Part shown: in pieces, positions 34,868 to 42,279 of the stretch
How the letters are laid out: every line of letters starts with the position of its first letter
Position numbering within the stretch: the first letter of the stretch is position 1
NCBI GenBank assembly: GCA_966250375.1
Contig: CBINHE010000002.1
Coordinates: forward strand, 1-64,000
Direction: 5' to 3'
DNA length: 64,000 nt
Source of the DNA: CAMLDH01 sp966250375
GTDB lineage: Bacteria > Pseudomonadota > Gammaproteobacteria > Burkholderiales > Burkholderiaceae_D
Notes under the pieces: model-generated
The model's database searches: none
Told to the model about the DNA's origin: nothing
The model's input: only the letters and a program-made list of their open reading frames with translations
Program-made: the position numbers and the translations under genes

Positions 34868-35797
34868 ATGGATACACTTATCCAACAGATTATCAACGGG
34901 CTCGTTCTCGGCAGCATGTATGCCTTGGTCGCGCTCGGCTACACGATGGTGTACGGCGTCCTGAATCTGATCAACTTTGCACATGGCGATGTGCTGATGG
35001 TAGGGGCAATGGTCGGTATCACGATCCTGAAAATAGTGCAAACTGCGGCGCCGGATTTGCCCGGTGTCGTCAAGCTGATCATTGCGATCATTGGTGCGAT
35101 TCCGGTGTGCATCGCCGTCAATGTGTTGATCGAACGTATCGCCTACCGGAGACTGCGCAATGCGCCGCGATTGGCGCCGCTGATCACCGCAATCGGCGTA
35201 TCAATTCTGTTGCAAACTTTTGCGATGATGATATGGGGCCGCAACCCGGTAACCTTTCCGCAAGTCATGCCGTCCGAATCGCTCCATTTCTTCGGTGCTC
35301 TCATTTCGCCAACCCAGGTGATGCTGCTGATACTGGCGACATTGTCGATGATGGGCTTGTTATTGCTGGTTGAAAAAACAAAAATGGGGCGCGCGATGCG
35401 CGCAACTGCCGAAAATCCCCGTGTAGCCGGCTTGATGGGTGTGGATTCCAATAAAGTCGTCGTGCTGACGTTTGCCATCGGTGCAGCTCTCGCCGCGGTC
35501 GCGGGCGTGATGTGGGGGGCAACTTATGCATCAGCGCAGTTTGCCATGGGTTTCCTGCCGGGCCTGAAGGCTTTCTCCGCTGCGGTTCTGGGTGGCATTG
35601 GCAACATCTACGGCGCCATGTTAGGCGGTATCCTGCTGGGCTTGATCGAGAGTCTCGGCGCCGGTTACATCGGTGACCTGACCGGTAACTTCCTGGGCAG
35701 CCAGTATCAAGATATCTTTGCATTTGTTGTGCTTATTATTGTCCTCACATTACGGCCGTCCGGCATCATGGGCGAGCGTGTGGCGGATCGCGCATAA
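34868..35797 (+). CDS. livH: branched-chain amino acid ABC transporter permease LivH
   Basis: A 309-residue inner-membrane permease with about eight helices. It begins MDTLIQQIINGLVLGSMYAL and carries the LivH signature (LNLINFAHGDVLMVGAM, VFGAAL-like AIGAALAAVAGVMWG, FSAAVLGGIGNIYGAMLGG). The frame is open back to 34757, but ATG 34868 is the family start. With LivM it forms the pore for leucine/isoleucine/valine or related amino acids. No binding protein gene is adjacent. Confidence 0.94.
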   Translation: MDTLIQQIINGLVLGSMYALVALGYTMVYGVLNLINFAHGDVLMVGAMVGITILKIVQTAAPDLPGVVKLIIAIIGAIPVCIAVNVLIERIAYRRLRNAPRLAPLITAIGVSILLQTFAMMIWGRNPVTFPQVMPSESLHFFGALISPTQVMLLILATLSMMGLLLLVEKTKMGRAMRATAENPRVAGLMGVDSNKVVVLTFAIGAALAAVAGVMWGATYASAQFAMGFLPGLKAFSAAVLGGIGNIYGAMLGGILLGLIESLGAGYIGDLTGNFLGSQYQDIFAFVVLIIVLTLRPSGIMGERVADRA

Positions 35798-35808
35798 AGG
35801 GGATATTC

Positions 35809-37029
35809 ATGGCTAATTATTTTGGCATCAAACGCAATCCGCGCAAGGCCTATACAGACTGGATCCTGATCGGCATCGCGGTTGTGATTTTCCCTTTCAT
35901 TGCCATGCACTTTGGTAACTCCTGGGTGCGGATCATGGACTTCGCCCTGCTGTACATCATGCTCGCCCTTGGTCTCAATATCGTGGTCGGTTTTGCCGGG
36001 TTGCTGGACTTGGGTTATATCGCATTCTATGCGTTGGGCGCCTACATGACCGGCATCCTGGCATCGCCGCAATTCGCGACGATATTGGAATCCTTTGTGA
36101 ACGAATATCCGATGATCGGACATGCGCTGTTGTGGATTTTCGGGCCGGAGATTGCGCAAAACGGCATTCATCTGTCGCTATGGTTCATCGTGCCGTTGAG
36201 TGCCGCGCTGGCTGCATTTTTTGGCGCGTTGCTGGGTGCACCGACACTGAAACTGCGTGGCGACTACCTCGCGATCGTGACGCTCGGTTTCGGCGAAATC
36301 ATCCGCATTTTCATGAATAACCTGAATGCACCGGTCAACATCACGAACGGACCGCAGGGCATCAACATGATCGACCCGATCCGGATTTTCGGCGTGTCAC
36401 TGGCAGGTGAACCCGGATCGCAGGCGACTGTCCATCTCGGCAGTTTTTCGATGCCGTCCGTGAATGCCTATTACTTCCTGTTTTTGGCATTGTGTGTTGC
36501 GATCATTTTTATTACGTTTCGCCTGCAGCACTCCCGCCTGGGGCGCGCATGGGTGGCGATTCGTGAAGATGAAATTGCGGCCAAAGCGATGGGTATCAAC
36601 ACACGCAATGTCAAATTGCTCGCGTTCTCGATGGGGGCATCCTTCGGTGGCATCGCCGGCGCGATGTTCGCGTCGTTCCAGGGCTTCGTGTCGCCCGAAT
36701 CTTTTTCGTTGATGGAGTCGATCAGCGTATTGGCGATGGTGGTGCTGGGTGGTATCGGACATATCCCGGGCGTCATCCTGGGCGGTGTGATTCTGGCGGC
36801 ATTGCCGGAAATCCTGCGCCACGTGGTGGAACCGCTGCAACGGAATTTGTTTGGCACCGTATTGATCGAAGCCGAAGTGTTGCGCCAATTGCTGTACGGC
36901 TTGGCGATGGTCGTCATCATGCTCAATCGTCCATCCGGATTATGGCCGGCGCCCAAGTCCGAGGATCGTCCCGATCTGGATATCGACGTGGACAAGCCTG
37001 CACGCGCAACCGGCGTAGTTGCTGCATAA
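35809..37029 (+). CDS. livM: branched-chain amino acid ABC transporter permease LivM
   Basis: A 406-residue second permease subunit with about ten helices, including ALGLNIVVGFAGLLDLGYIAFYALGAYM near residue 50 and the conserved EDEIAAKAMGINTRNVKLLAF..GASFGGIAGAMFASFQG region that contacts the ATPase. AAAGGGGAT lies before the ATG, 11 bases after livH. Confidence 0.94.
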   Translation: MANYFGIKRNPRKAYTDWILIGIAVVIFPFIAMHFGNSWVRIMDFALLYIMLALGLNIVVGFAGLLDLGYIAFYALGAYMTGILASPQFATILESFVNEYPMIGHALLWIFGPEIAQNGIHLSLWFIVPLSAALAAFFGALLGAPTLKLRGDYLAIVTLGFGEIIRIFMNNLNAPVNITNGPQGINMIDPIRIFGVSLAGEPGSQATVHLGSFSMPSVNAYYFLFLALCVAIIFITFRLQHSRLGRAWVAIREDEIAAKAMGINTRNVKLLAFSMGASFGGIAGAMFASFQGFVSPESFSLMESISVLAMVVLGGIGHIPGVILGGVILAALPEILRHVVEPLQRNLFGTVLIEAEVLRQLLYGLAMVVIMLNRPSGLWPAPKSEDRPDLDIDVDKPARATGVVAA

Positions 37030-37039
37030 GGAGAACAAT

Positions 37040-37810
37040 ATGCACGAACAAATTATTCTGAATATCGCCGGTGTCAGCAAGCGGTTCGGCGGCCTGCAAG
37101 CACTGTCCGAAGTCGGCGTCAAGATCATCAAGGGCCAGATTTATGGCTTGATAGGCCCCAATGGCGCGGGCAAGACGACGTTCTTCAATGTGCTCACAGG
37201 CTTGTATCAGCCGGATACCGGTACCTTCGAACTCGCCGGCAAACCGTATTCACCGTCAGCACCGCATGAAGTTGCGAAAGCAGGAATCGCCCGAACGTTC
37301 CAGAACATTCGCCTGTTTAGCGAGATGACCGCGCTGGAAAACGTGATGGTCGGCCGTCACGTCCGCACCCGTCAGGGCGTGCTCGGTGCGATCCTGCGCC
37401 ACCGTGCCGCGCGAGAAGAAGAGGCGGCGATCCGCATACGTGCGATGGAATTGCTGGATTTCGTCGGTATCGCGAAATTCGCGGAGCGCACTTCCAGGCA
37501 TCTATCCTATGGCGATCAGCGCCGTCTGGAAATTGCCCGTGCACTGGCGACCGATCCCCAGTTGCTGGCGCTCGATGAACCGGCGGCAGGCATGAATGCG
37601 ACTGAAAAATTGGGATTGCGCGAGCTTCTCGTCAAGATCAAGGCGGAAGGCAAAACCATCCTGCTGATCGAACACGACGTGAAATTGATGATGGGACTGT
37701 GCGACCGAATCACTGTTCTCGATTACGGCAGGCCGATTGCGGAAGGCGTACCCGCTGACATACAAAAAAATCCGGCTGTCATCGCGGCATATTTGGGAGG
37801 GGCTCATTAA
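37040..37810 (+). CDS. livG: branched-chain amino acid ABC transporter ATPase LivG
   Basis: A 256-residue ATPase subunit. Walker A is GPNGAGKTTFFN, the signature is LSYGDQRRLEIARAL (LSYGD in place of LSGGQ, usual in LivG), and Walker B is LLALDEPAAGMN, followed by the switch His (LLIEHDVKLMM). ATG 37040 with AAGGAG is chosen over an upstream in-frame start at 37019 that overlaps livM. Its last A is shared with the livF start. Confidence 0.95.
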   Translation: MHEQIILNIAGVSKRFGGLQALSEVGVKIIKGQIYGLIGPNGAGKTTFFNVLTGLYQPDTGTFELAGKPYSPSAPHEVAKAGIARTFQNIRLFSEMTALENVMVGRHVRTRQGVLGAILRHRAAREEEAAIRIRAMELLDFVGIAKFAERTSRHLSYGDQRRLEIARALATDPQLLALDEPAAGMNATEKLGLRELLVKIKAEGKTILLIEHDVKLMMGLCDRITVLDYGRPIAEGVPADIQKNPAVIAAYLGGAH

Positions 37811-38535
37811 TGGTTGAAAACATATTAAAAGTCAGCGGCCTGAAAATTGCATACGGCGGGATACAGGCTGTCAAAGGCGTCGATCTTGAAGTCAATAAAG
37901 GCGAACTGATTACCTTGATTGGCGCAAACGGCGCCGGCAAGACCACGACGCTGAAGGCGATTACCGGTACGCTGCCGGATTGCAAGGTGGAAGGCCATAT
38001 CGAATACGCTGGCCGGCCGATCAACGGCCGCTCTTCTTTCCAGCTGGTCAAAGAAAATCTGGCGATGGTACCGGAAGGACGAGGTGTGTTCACTCGCATG
38101 TCGGTCCACGAAAACATGCAAATGGGCGCCTATACCCGTAACGATAAAGCAGGCATCAAAGCGGATATCGAGAAATGGTTCGCGGTTTTCCCGCGTTTGA
38201 AAGAGCGTTCAGCGCAGATGGCAGGCACTCTGTCGGGCGGCGAGCAGCAAATGCTGGCGATGGCGCGCGCGTTGATGAGCCATCCGAAGCTGCTGTTGCT
38301 GGATGAGCCCTCAATGGGATTGTCGCCGATCATGGTCGAAAAGATCTTTGAAGTCGTGCACAATGTCTCGGCGCAGGGCGTGACGATTCTGCTGGTCGAG
38401 CAAAACGCAAAGCTCGCACTGCAAGCGGCGCACCGGGGCTATGTGATGGAGTCCGGATTGATTACGATGACGGGCATTGGAAAAGACATGCTGAATGATC
38501 CGAAAGTGCAGGAAGCTTATCTGGGTGAAGGCTGA
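37810..38535 (+). CDS. livF: branched-chain amino acid ABC transporter ATPase LivF
   Basis: A 241-residue second ATPase subunit. Walker A is GANGAGKTTTLK, the signature LSGGEQQMLAMARALM, Walker B LLLLDEPSMGLSP, and the family-specific ends are MVPEGRGVF and VQEAYLGEG. It starts one base inside the livG stop (TAATG). A strong terminator closes the liv operon 55 bases downstream. Confidence 0.95.
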   Translation: MVENILKVSGLKIAYGGIQAVKGVDLEVNKGELITLIGANGAGKTTTLKAITGTLPDCKVEGHIEYAGRPINGRSSFQLVKENLAMVPEGRGVFTRMSVHENMQMGAYTRNDKAGIKADIEKWFAVFPRLKERSAQMAGTLSGGEQQMLAMARALMSHPKLLLLDEPSMGLSPIMVEKIFEVVHNVSAQGVTILLVEQNAKLALQAAHRGYVMESGLITMTGIGKDMLNDPKVQEAYLGEG

Positions 38536-38590
38536 TCAAGCCTGACCGGTCAGCGACTGGTCAGAACAATAGATAAGCAACAGATCAAAC

Positions 38591-38625
38591 ACCGCCTTGC
38601 AGAGAAATCCGCAAGGCGGTTTTGT
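38591..38625 (+). terminator. rho-independent terminator after livF
   Basis: ACCGCCTTGC and GCAAGGCGGT form a perfect 10-bp stem around a 10-base loop, followed by TTTGTTTTG. Confidence 0.93.
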
Positions 38626-38715
38626 TTTGCCGGACGGAATATTGCTACTGTCGGCATCGCATGCGAGAGGTGCCAGGCAATGGCATAATCAAGCCGTTGT
38701 CAAGGAGCCCACACC

Positions 38716-39411
38716 ATGAATTTTGTCTTCCCTCCACGCACTCCCGCAGTCGTTCCTGTCGCAGGCCGCAATGCTTTTTTTCCTGTTCATCGCATCTATT
38801 GCGTTGGTCGCAATTACGTAGAACACGCCAAGGAAATGGGCGGCACCGGCCGCGAAGCGCCATTCTTTTTCATGAAACCGGCGGACGCTGTTTTGGCTGT
38901 GCCGCATGGCGCCGTGGGTGAAATGCCCTATCCTCCGATGACGAACGATTTGCACCACGAAATCGAGCTGGTCGTCGCGATTGGTAAGGACGGGAAAAAC
39001 ATTAAGGCAGCCGATGCGCGGCAGCATGTATGGGGCTATGCGGTAGGTCTGGACATGACTCGTCGCGATTTGCAAGGAGACGCAAAGAAGGCCGGCCGCC
39101 CGTGGAGTACGGGTAAGGGATTCGATTATTCTGCACCGATTGCGCCGATTCATCCGATGAATGACACGGGTTGGATCACACAAGGTGCGATTCATTTGAA
39201 CGTCAACGGCGCGTCACGTCAAAAGAGCGATATCTCGAAATTAATCTGGAATGTCGCGGAGACGATTGAGCACTTGTCGAAATACTTCACCTTGCAAGCA
39301 GGCGATTTGATTTTTACCGGCACACCGGAGGGCGTCGCCGCAGTCAAGCCCGGTGATTTGCTTGAGGGGGGAATAGACGGACTGGGCGAATTGCGTGTGA
39401 AGATAGTTTGA
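38716..39411 (+). CDS. fumarylacetoacetate hydrolase family protein
   Basis: A 231-residue FAH-fold hydrolase/isomerase. It has IYCVGRNYVEHAKEMG, the metal-site acidic residues of HHEIELVVAIGKDGKNI, GYAVGLDMTRRDLQ..KGRPW-like AKKAGRPWSTGKGFDYSAP, and FTGTPEGVAAVKPGD. It may be fumarylpyruvate or fumarylacetoacetate hydrolase; pairing with the zeta-class isomerase downstream suggests the maleylacetoacetate/maleylpyruvate end of aromatic degradation. The exact substrate is inferred. Confidence 0.88.
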   Translation: MNFVFPPRTPAVVPVAGRNAFFPVHRIYCVGRNYVEHAKEMGGTGREAPFFFMKPADAVLAVPHGAVGEMPYPPMTNDLHHEIELVVAIGKDGKNIKAADARQHVWGYAVGLDMTRRDLQGDAKKAGRPWSTGKGFDYSAPIAPIHPMNDTGWITQGAIHLNVNGASRQKSDISKLIWNVAETIEHLSKYFTLQAGDLIFTGTPEGVAAVKPGDLLEGGIDGLGELRVKIV

Positions 39412-39506
39412 TTTCCTGACCAGCGCATTCTTCGTGTGCATCGTTTTGGCTGGCGCAATGGGTACCAATCCTTCCATAAGTGCAGTGGACACAGAAGGAG
39501 CAAGAC

Positions 39507-40163
39507 ATGAAGCTTTATAGTTATTTTCGCAGTTCGGCTTCGTATCGGGTGAGGATTGCGCTCAACCTGAAAGGGCTGGCCTACGAGACGGTGCCTGTTC
39601 ACCTGACCAAAAACGGCGGCGAACAGTTTTCGCCGGAATATCGCAAGCTCAATCCGGATGCACTGGTCCCCGCATTGATCGATGACTCAGCAGAGCATAG
39701 TGCGCTCTTGACGCAATCGCTGGCCATGATCGAGTATCTGGAGGAGATGTATCCCGAGCCGCCGCTCCTGCCCAAAGCACCGGCCGACCGCGCCTACGTA
39801 CGCAGCATCGGATTATCGATCGCGTGTGAAATCCATCCGCTGAATAACTTGCGTGTGCTGCGCTATCTGGTGCGCGACTTGAAAGTAAGCGAAGACGACA
39901 AAGATGTGTGGTATCGCCATTGGTGCGAGCATGGGTTGGCTGCGGTCGAAACGGTGCTTGCAAATGATAGCCGGGTTGGAAAGTTTTGTTACGGCGACTC
40001 ACCTACGCTGGCTGATTGCTTATTGATCCCGCAAATTGCGAATGCGCAGCGCTTCAATTGCAACTTGTCGGCGATGCCTACCATCATGCGTATCAATCAA
40101 ACCTGTCTCGCCCTTGCGCCATTTGCCAATGCCGCGCCGGCCATGCAACCTGATGCAGAATAA
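39507..40163 (+). CDS. maiA: maleylacetoacetate (or maleylpyruvate) isomerase, zeta-class GST
   Basis: A 218-residue glutathione transferase-fold isomerase. The N-terminal thioredoxin domain carries the zeta signature YSYFRSSASYRVRIALNLKG; QSLAMIEYLEE binds glutathione, and the helical C-terminal domain has IACEIHPLNNLRVLRYL. ATG 39507 has AAGGAG five bases before; GTG 39480 is less likely. It converts a cis to a trans (fumaryl) intermediate that the adjacent FAH-fold enzyme could hydrolyse. Confidence 0.9.
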   Translation: MKLYSYFRSSASYRVRIALNLKGLAYETVPVHLTKNGGEQFSPEYRKLNPDALVPALIDDSAEHSALLTQSLAMIEYLEEMYPEPPLLPKAPADRAYVRSIGLSIACEIHPLNNLRVLRYLVRDLKVSEDDKDVWYRHWCEHGLAAVETVLANDSRVGKFCYGDSPTLADCLLIPQIANAQRFNCNLSAMPTIMRINQTCLALAPFANAAPAMQPDAE

Positions 40164-40299
40164 AATCCATGGCGAATTGATTGTCCTGGATTGTTGAGCC
40201 ATATCAATGGACTGCAACAGAGCTTGCTTGCTCAGCTTGCCAGATTTTTTGTCGGCGCATATACTCGCCCGGTAGCATTGCTTCAGGTATTCCACAAAC

Positions 40300-40490
40300 A
40301 GTCGTTTATGGAATGAAATGGGAAGTCGGTGAGTTTTCTGAATAAGCGAACAAAACCGACGCTGCCCCCGCAACGGTAATCGAGTAAAAAGGTTTGCAGT
40401 ATGCCACTGTGCAATTCAATGCATGGGAAGGCGCAGACCCAGGGAAGCCCCGCAAGGGAATCCCGCTCGTAAGCCCGGAGACCAGCCTGA
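40300..40490 (+). ncRNA. cobalamin (B12) riboswitch
   Basis: The leader contains the ordered conserved blocks of the adenosylcobalamin aptamer: GGGAAGTCGGTGAG, then GACGCTGCCCCCGCAACGG, then the B12 box AAGCCCGGAGACCAGCCTG at 40471-40489. It lies 190 bases before cbtB. Bound cobalamin should lower expression of the cobalt importer. The 5' edge is approximate. Confidence 0.93.
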
Positions 40491-40525
40491 AGCCATCGTA
40501 GAGTTTGTATCGCGGAGGGCGATTC

Positions 40526-40557
40526 AGACGGATTGCTATGCTACGCACCCGTCTTTT
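40526..40557 (+). terminator. probable riboswitch expression-platform terminator
   Basis: AGACGG (40526-40531) and CCGTCT (40549-40554) can pair, followed by TTT and a pyrimidine-rich tract, 35 bases after the B12 box. This is the position expected for a terminator that forms when the aptamer is occupied. The stem is short and I could not fold the alternatives. Confidence 0.55.
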
Positions 40558-40677
40558 ACTTCCTTCTTCCATGCAGGCTTGTTCACGCGTTTTGCGCGGT
40601 GATCGGCAATGGAGACGTCATCTCATTCCTGTTGTCATCGTGCCTTGAGTACTCTCTTCTTTCAGGAGGAATATCAC

Positions 40678-40875
40678 ATGTCGTCAATACCTGGTTTGCT
40701 CGATAACGTTGATTCACAGTCCCATTCGGCCACGTGGAAAGACAAAATACTGCCGGTAATGCTTGCTACAAGCCTTGGGCTGGTGCTGCTTTATGGCGCG
40801 GCTTTCGCCGAGACGGCGGCGTTGCATAATGCCGCACATGATGGCCGTCATTCTGCCGGTTTTCCGTGCCACTGA
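40678..40875 (+). CDS. cbtB: cobalt transporter subunit CbtB
   Basis: A 65-residue membrane protein with one helix (ILPVMLATSLGLVLLYGAAFA) and the CbtB C-terminal metal motif HNAAHDGRHSAGFPCH. A strong AGGAGG lies before ATG 40678. Together with CbtA it forms a cobalt uptake system typically controlled by B12 riboswitches, as here. Confidence 0.93.
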   Translation: MSSIPGLLDNVDSQSHSATWKDKILPVMLATSLGLVLLYGAAFAETAALHNAAHDGRHSAGFPCH

Positions 40876-40889
40876 CCCGCATGGCAGGG

Positions 40890-41606
40890 ATGTTTAATCT
40901 GGCGACATTCAGGCGGATTGTGTCCGCAGCGGCATTGGCGGGTATGTTGGCGGGCTTGTTGTTGACCGTTGTTCAGCAACTTCAGGTGAGCCAGATCATA
41001 CTCAAGGCTGAAGTGTATGAGAACGCAGCGGCTGCCTCGCAACCTGCCCATGTCCATGCTTCTGTCGAGCAGGAGCATCACGAACATGAGCATCACGAGC
41101 ATGAGGTCTGGCAACCTGCCAACGGTGTAGAGCGGACTTTGTTCACGGCCTTGGCGAATATCAGTCTGGCCGTTGGCTTCGGTTTGCTGCTGGGAGCCGC
41201 CATCTGTCTGCGTGGTGAAGTCAGCGGATGGCGTGCCGGGCTGTTGTGGGGCGTGGCAGGGTACACGGTTTTTTTTGTGGCCCCTTCCTTGGGTTTATCC
41301 CCGGAAGTTCCTGGCACCGAAGCGGCTCCACTGGCTGACCGACAACTATGGTGGCTCATCACTGTGGGCATGACGGCAAGTGGACTATCACTGCTGATTT
41401 TTGCTCGAACCTGGCAGGTCAAAATACTGGGAGCAATCTTGCTCGGCGTTCCACACCTGATCGGTGCGCCGCAGCTGCAAGTTCACACTAACGCACCGCC
41501 TGTCGAATTGGCCCGCGCTTTCATCTATGCCACGGCTATTGCCAATGCGGTGTTCTGGCTCGCGCTTGGCAGTTTGATGGGATTCTTTTACAAGAAATTC
41601 GCCTAG
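40890..41606 (+). CDS. cbtA: cobalt transporter subunit CbtA
   Basis: A membrane protein of about 238 residues with five to six helices. Starting near ATTFRRIV-like FNLATFRRIVSAAALAGMLAGLLLTVVQQ, it has a His-rich periplasmic loop (HHEHEHHEHE, near residue 65) suited to capturing cobalt. The start is ambiguous: GTG 40866 overlaps the cbtB stop and ATG 40881 is also in frame; 40890 fits the family N terminus. The TAG stop (41604-41606) lies inside the left end of an inverted-repeat element, so the native C terminus may have been altered. Confidence 0.88.
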   Translation: MFNLATFRRIVSAAALAGMLAGLLLTVVQQLQVSQIILKAEVYENAAAASQPAHVHASVEQEHHEHEHHEHEVWQPANGVERTLFTALANISLAVGFGLLLGAAICLRGEVSGWRAGLLWGVAGYTVFFVAPSLGLSPEVPGTEAAPLADRQLWWLITVGMTASGLSLLIFARTWQVKILGAILLGVPHLIGAPQLQVHTNAPPVELARAFIYATAIANAVFWLALGSLMGFFYKKFA

Positions 41607-41841
41607 TGGTCAGTCAGGTTGAAACGGCGGGAAAGAAATCGATGGATTTTTTCGTCTGGCAAGGGTGTAGCAGGGGTTTCGCGCAGCATGCTGCGCGCCT
41701 GCGGAACAGTATCGGCTTGCAAGCCGATACGCGCCCTGCAAGGGCGAGGAGGCGCATAGCGAGCTATGCAACGACGAGCAACGCAGCCAGGCGGAAAAAG
41801 ACGCGATTTATTCCCGTCGTTTCAGCCTGACTGACCACTAG
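41603..41841 (+). repeat. 239-bp mobile-looking structured repeat (copy 1)
   Basis: Ends CTAGTGGTCAGTCAGGTTGAAACG (41603-41626, given in two parts: CTAGTGGTCAGT + CAGGTTGAAACG) and its reverse complement at 41818-41841 with one mismatch; the stem continues inward to about 55 bases. Inside are four hairpins at 41680-41697, 41710-41729, 41732-41746 and 41754-41769. The core matches the reverse strand of 63194-63374. There is no transposase; a 74-codon frame through it (MVSQVETAGKK...) is a by-product. It separates cbtA from the ferredoxin-cobN operon. Confidence 0.85.
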
Positions 41842-41940
41842 TCATCGTACTTGGCAGGGAGGGGCGTGGGGGCGTTACACGGGCAGTTTACGTGGCTCCA
41901 TTCGCTTAAGTTGATCGCTCCGGCGTGAATAAAAAATATT

Positions 41941-42279
41941 ATGAGAACTCACACCAGACACGTATTCATGTGCGTCGGCCCGCGCTGCACCGAAGATGGC
42001 ATAAAGGCGCAAGCCATGTTCGAATTGATGGGAGAGAAGATCGATGCCCGTCCAGAGCTGCGGATCAAACGCACCAGAACCCATTGCATGGTCGCATGCC
42101 GGAATCAAGGGCCGATTCTCGTGGTGTATCCCGAAGGCGTATGGTATCGCTGCGATAACGAAACAGCATTGGAGCGGATCGTCGTCGAACATCTGGTCGG
42201 TGGGCGTGAAGTGGGCGAATTGATTTTCCATCGTCTGGGTGAAGGCGACATCTGCGCAGTGGAAAACGGCGATGCGTGA
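41941..42279 (+). CDS. thioredoxin-like [2Fe-2S] ferredoxin
   Basis: A 112-residue soluble ferredoxin of the thioredoxin-like 2Fe-2S class (as in NuoE and clostridial Fe2S2 ferredoxin). Four cysteines sit at 11, 16, 49 and 53 (CVGPRC and CMVAC), with NQGPILVVYPEGVWY typical of the group. Such proteins recur in cobalamin clusters, where reducing power is needed for cobalt reduction before adenosylation or for the reductase steps; the exact partner is unknown. Its stop overlaps the cobN start. The ribosome site is poor. Confidence 0.88.
   Translation: MRTHTRHVFMCVGPRCTEDGIKAQAMFELMGEKIDARPELRIKRTRTHCMVACRNQGPILVVYPEGVWYRCDNETALERIVVEHLVGGREVGELIFHRLGEGDICAVENGDA

Noticed and set aside
40306..40572. 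Minus-strand frame opposite the riboswitch
   Set aside because: It coincides with the conserved aptamer blocks of the plus-strand B12 riboswitch and has no protein features.
41606..41830. 74-codon frame (KKSMDFF.WQGCSR) inside the repeat at 41603
   Set aside because: A similar frame appears in the other repeat copy, but it runs through covarying hairpins and terminal inverted repeats, has no ribosome site and no domain. The similarity follows from the repeat itself.
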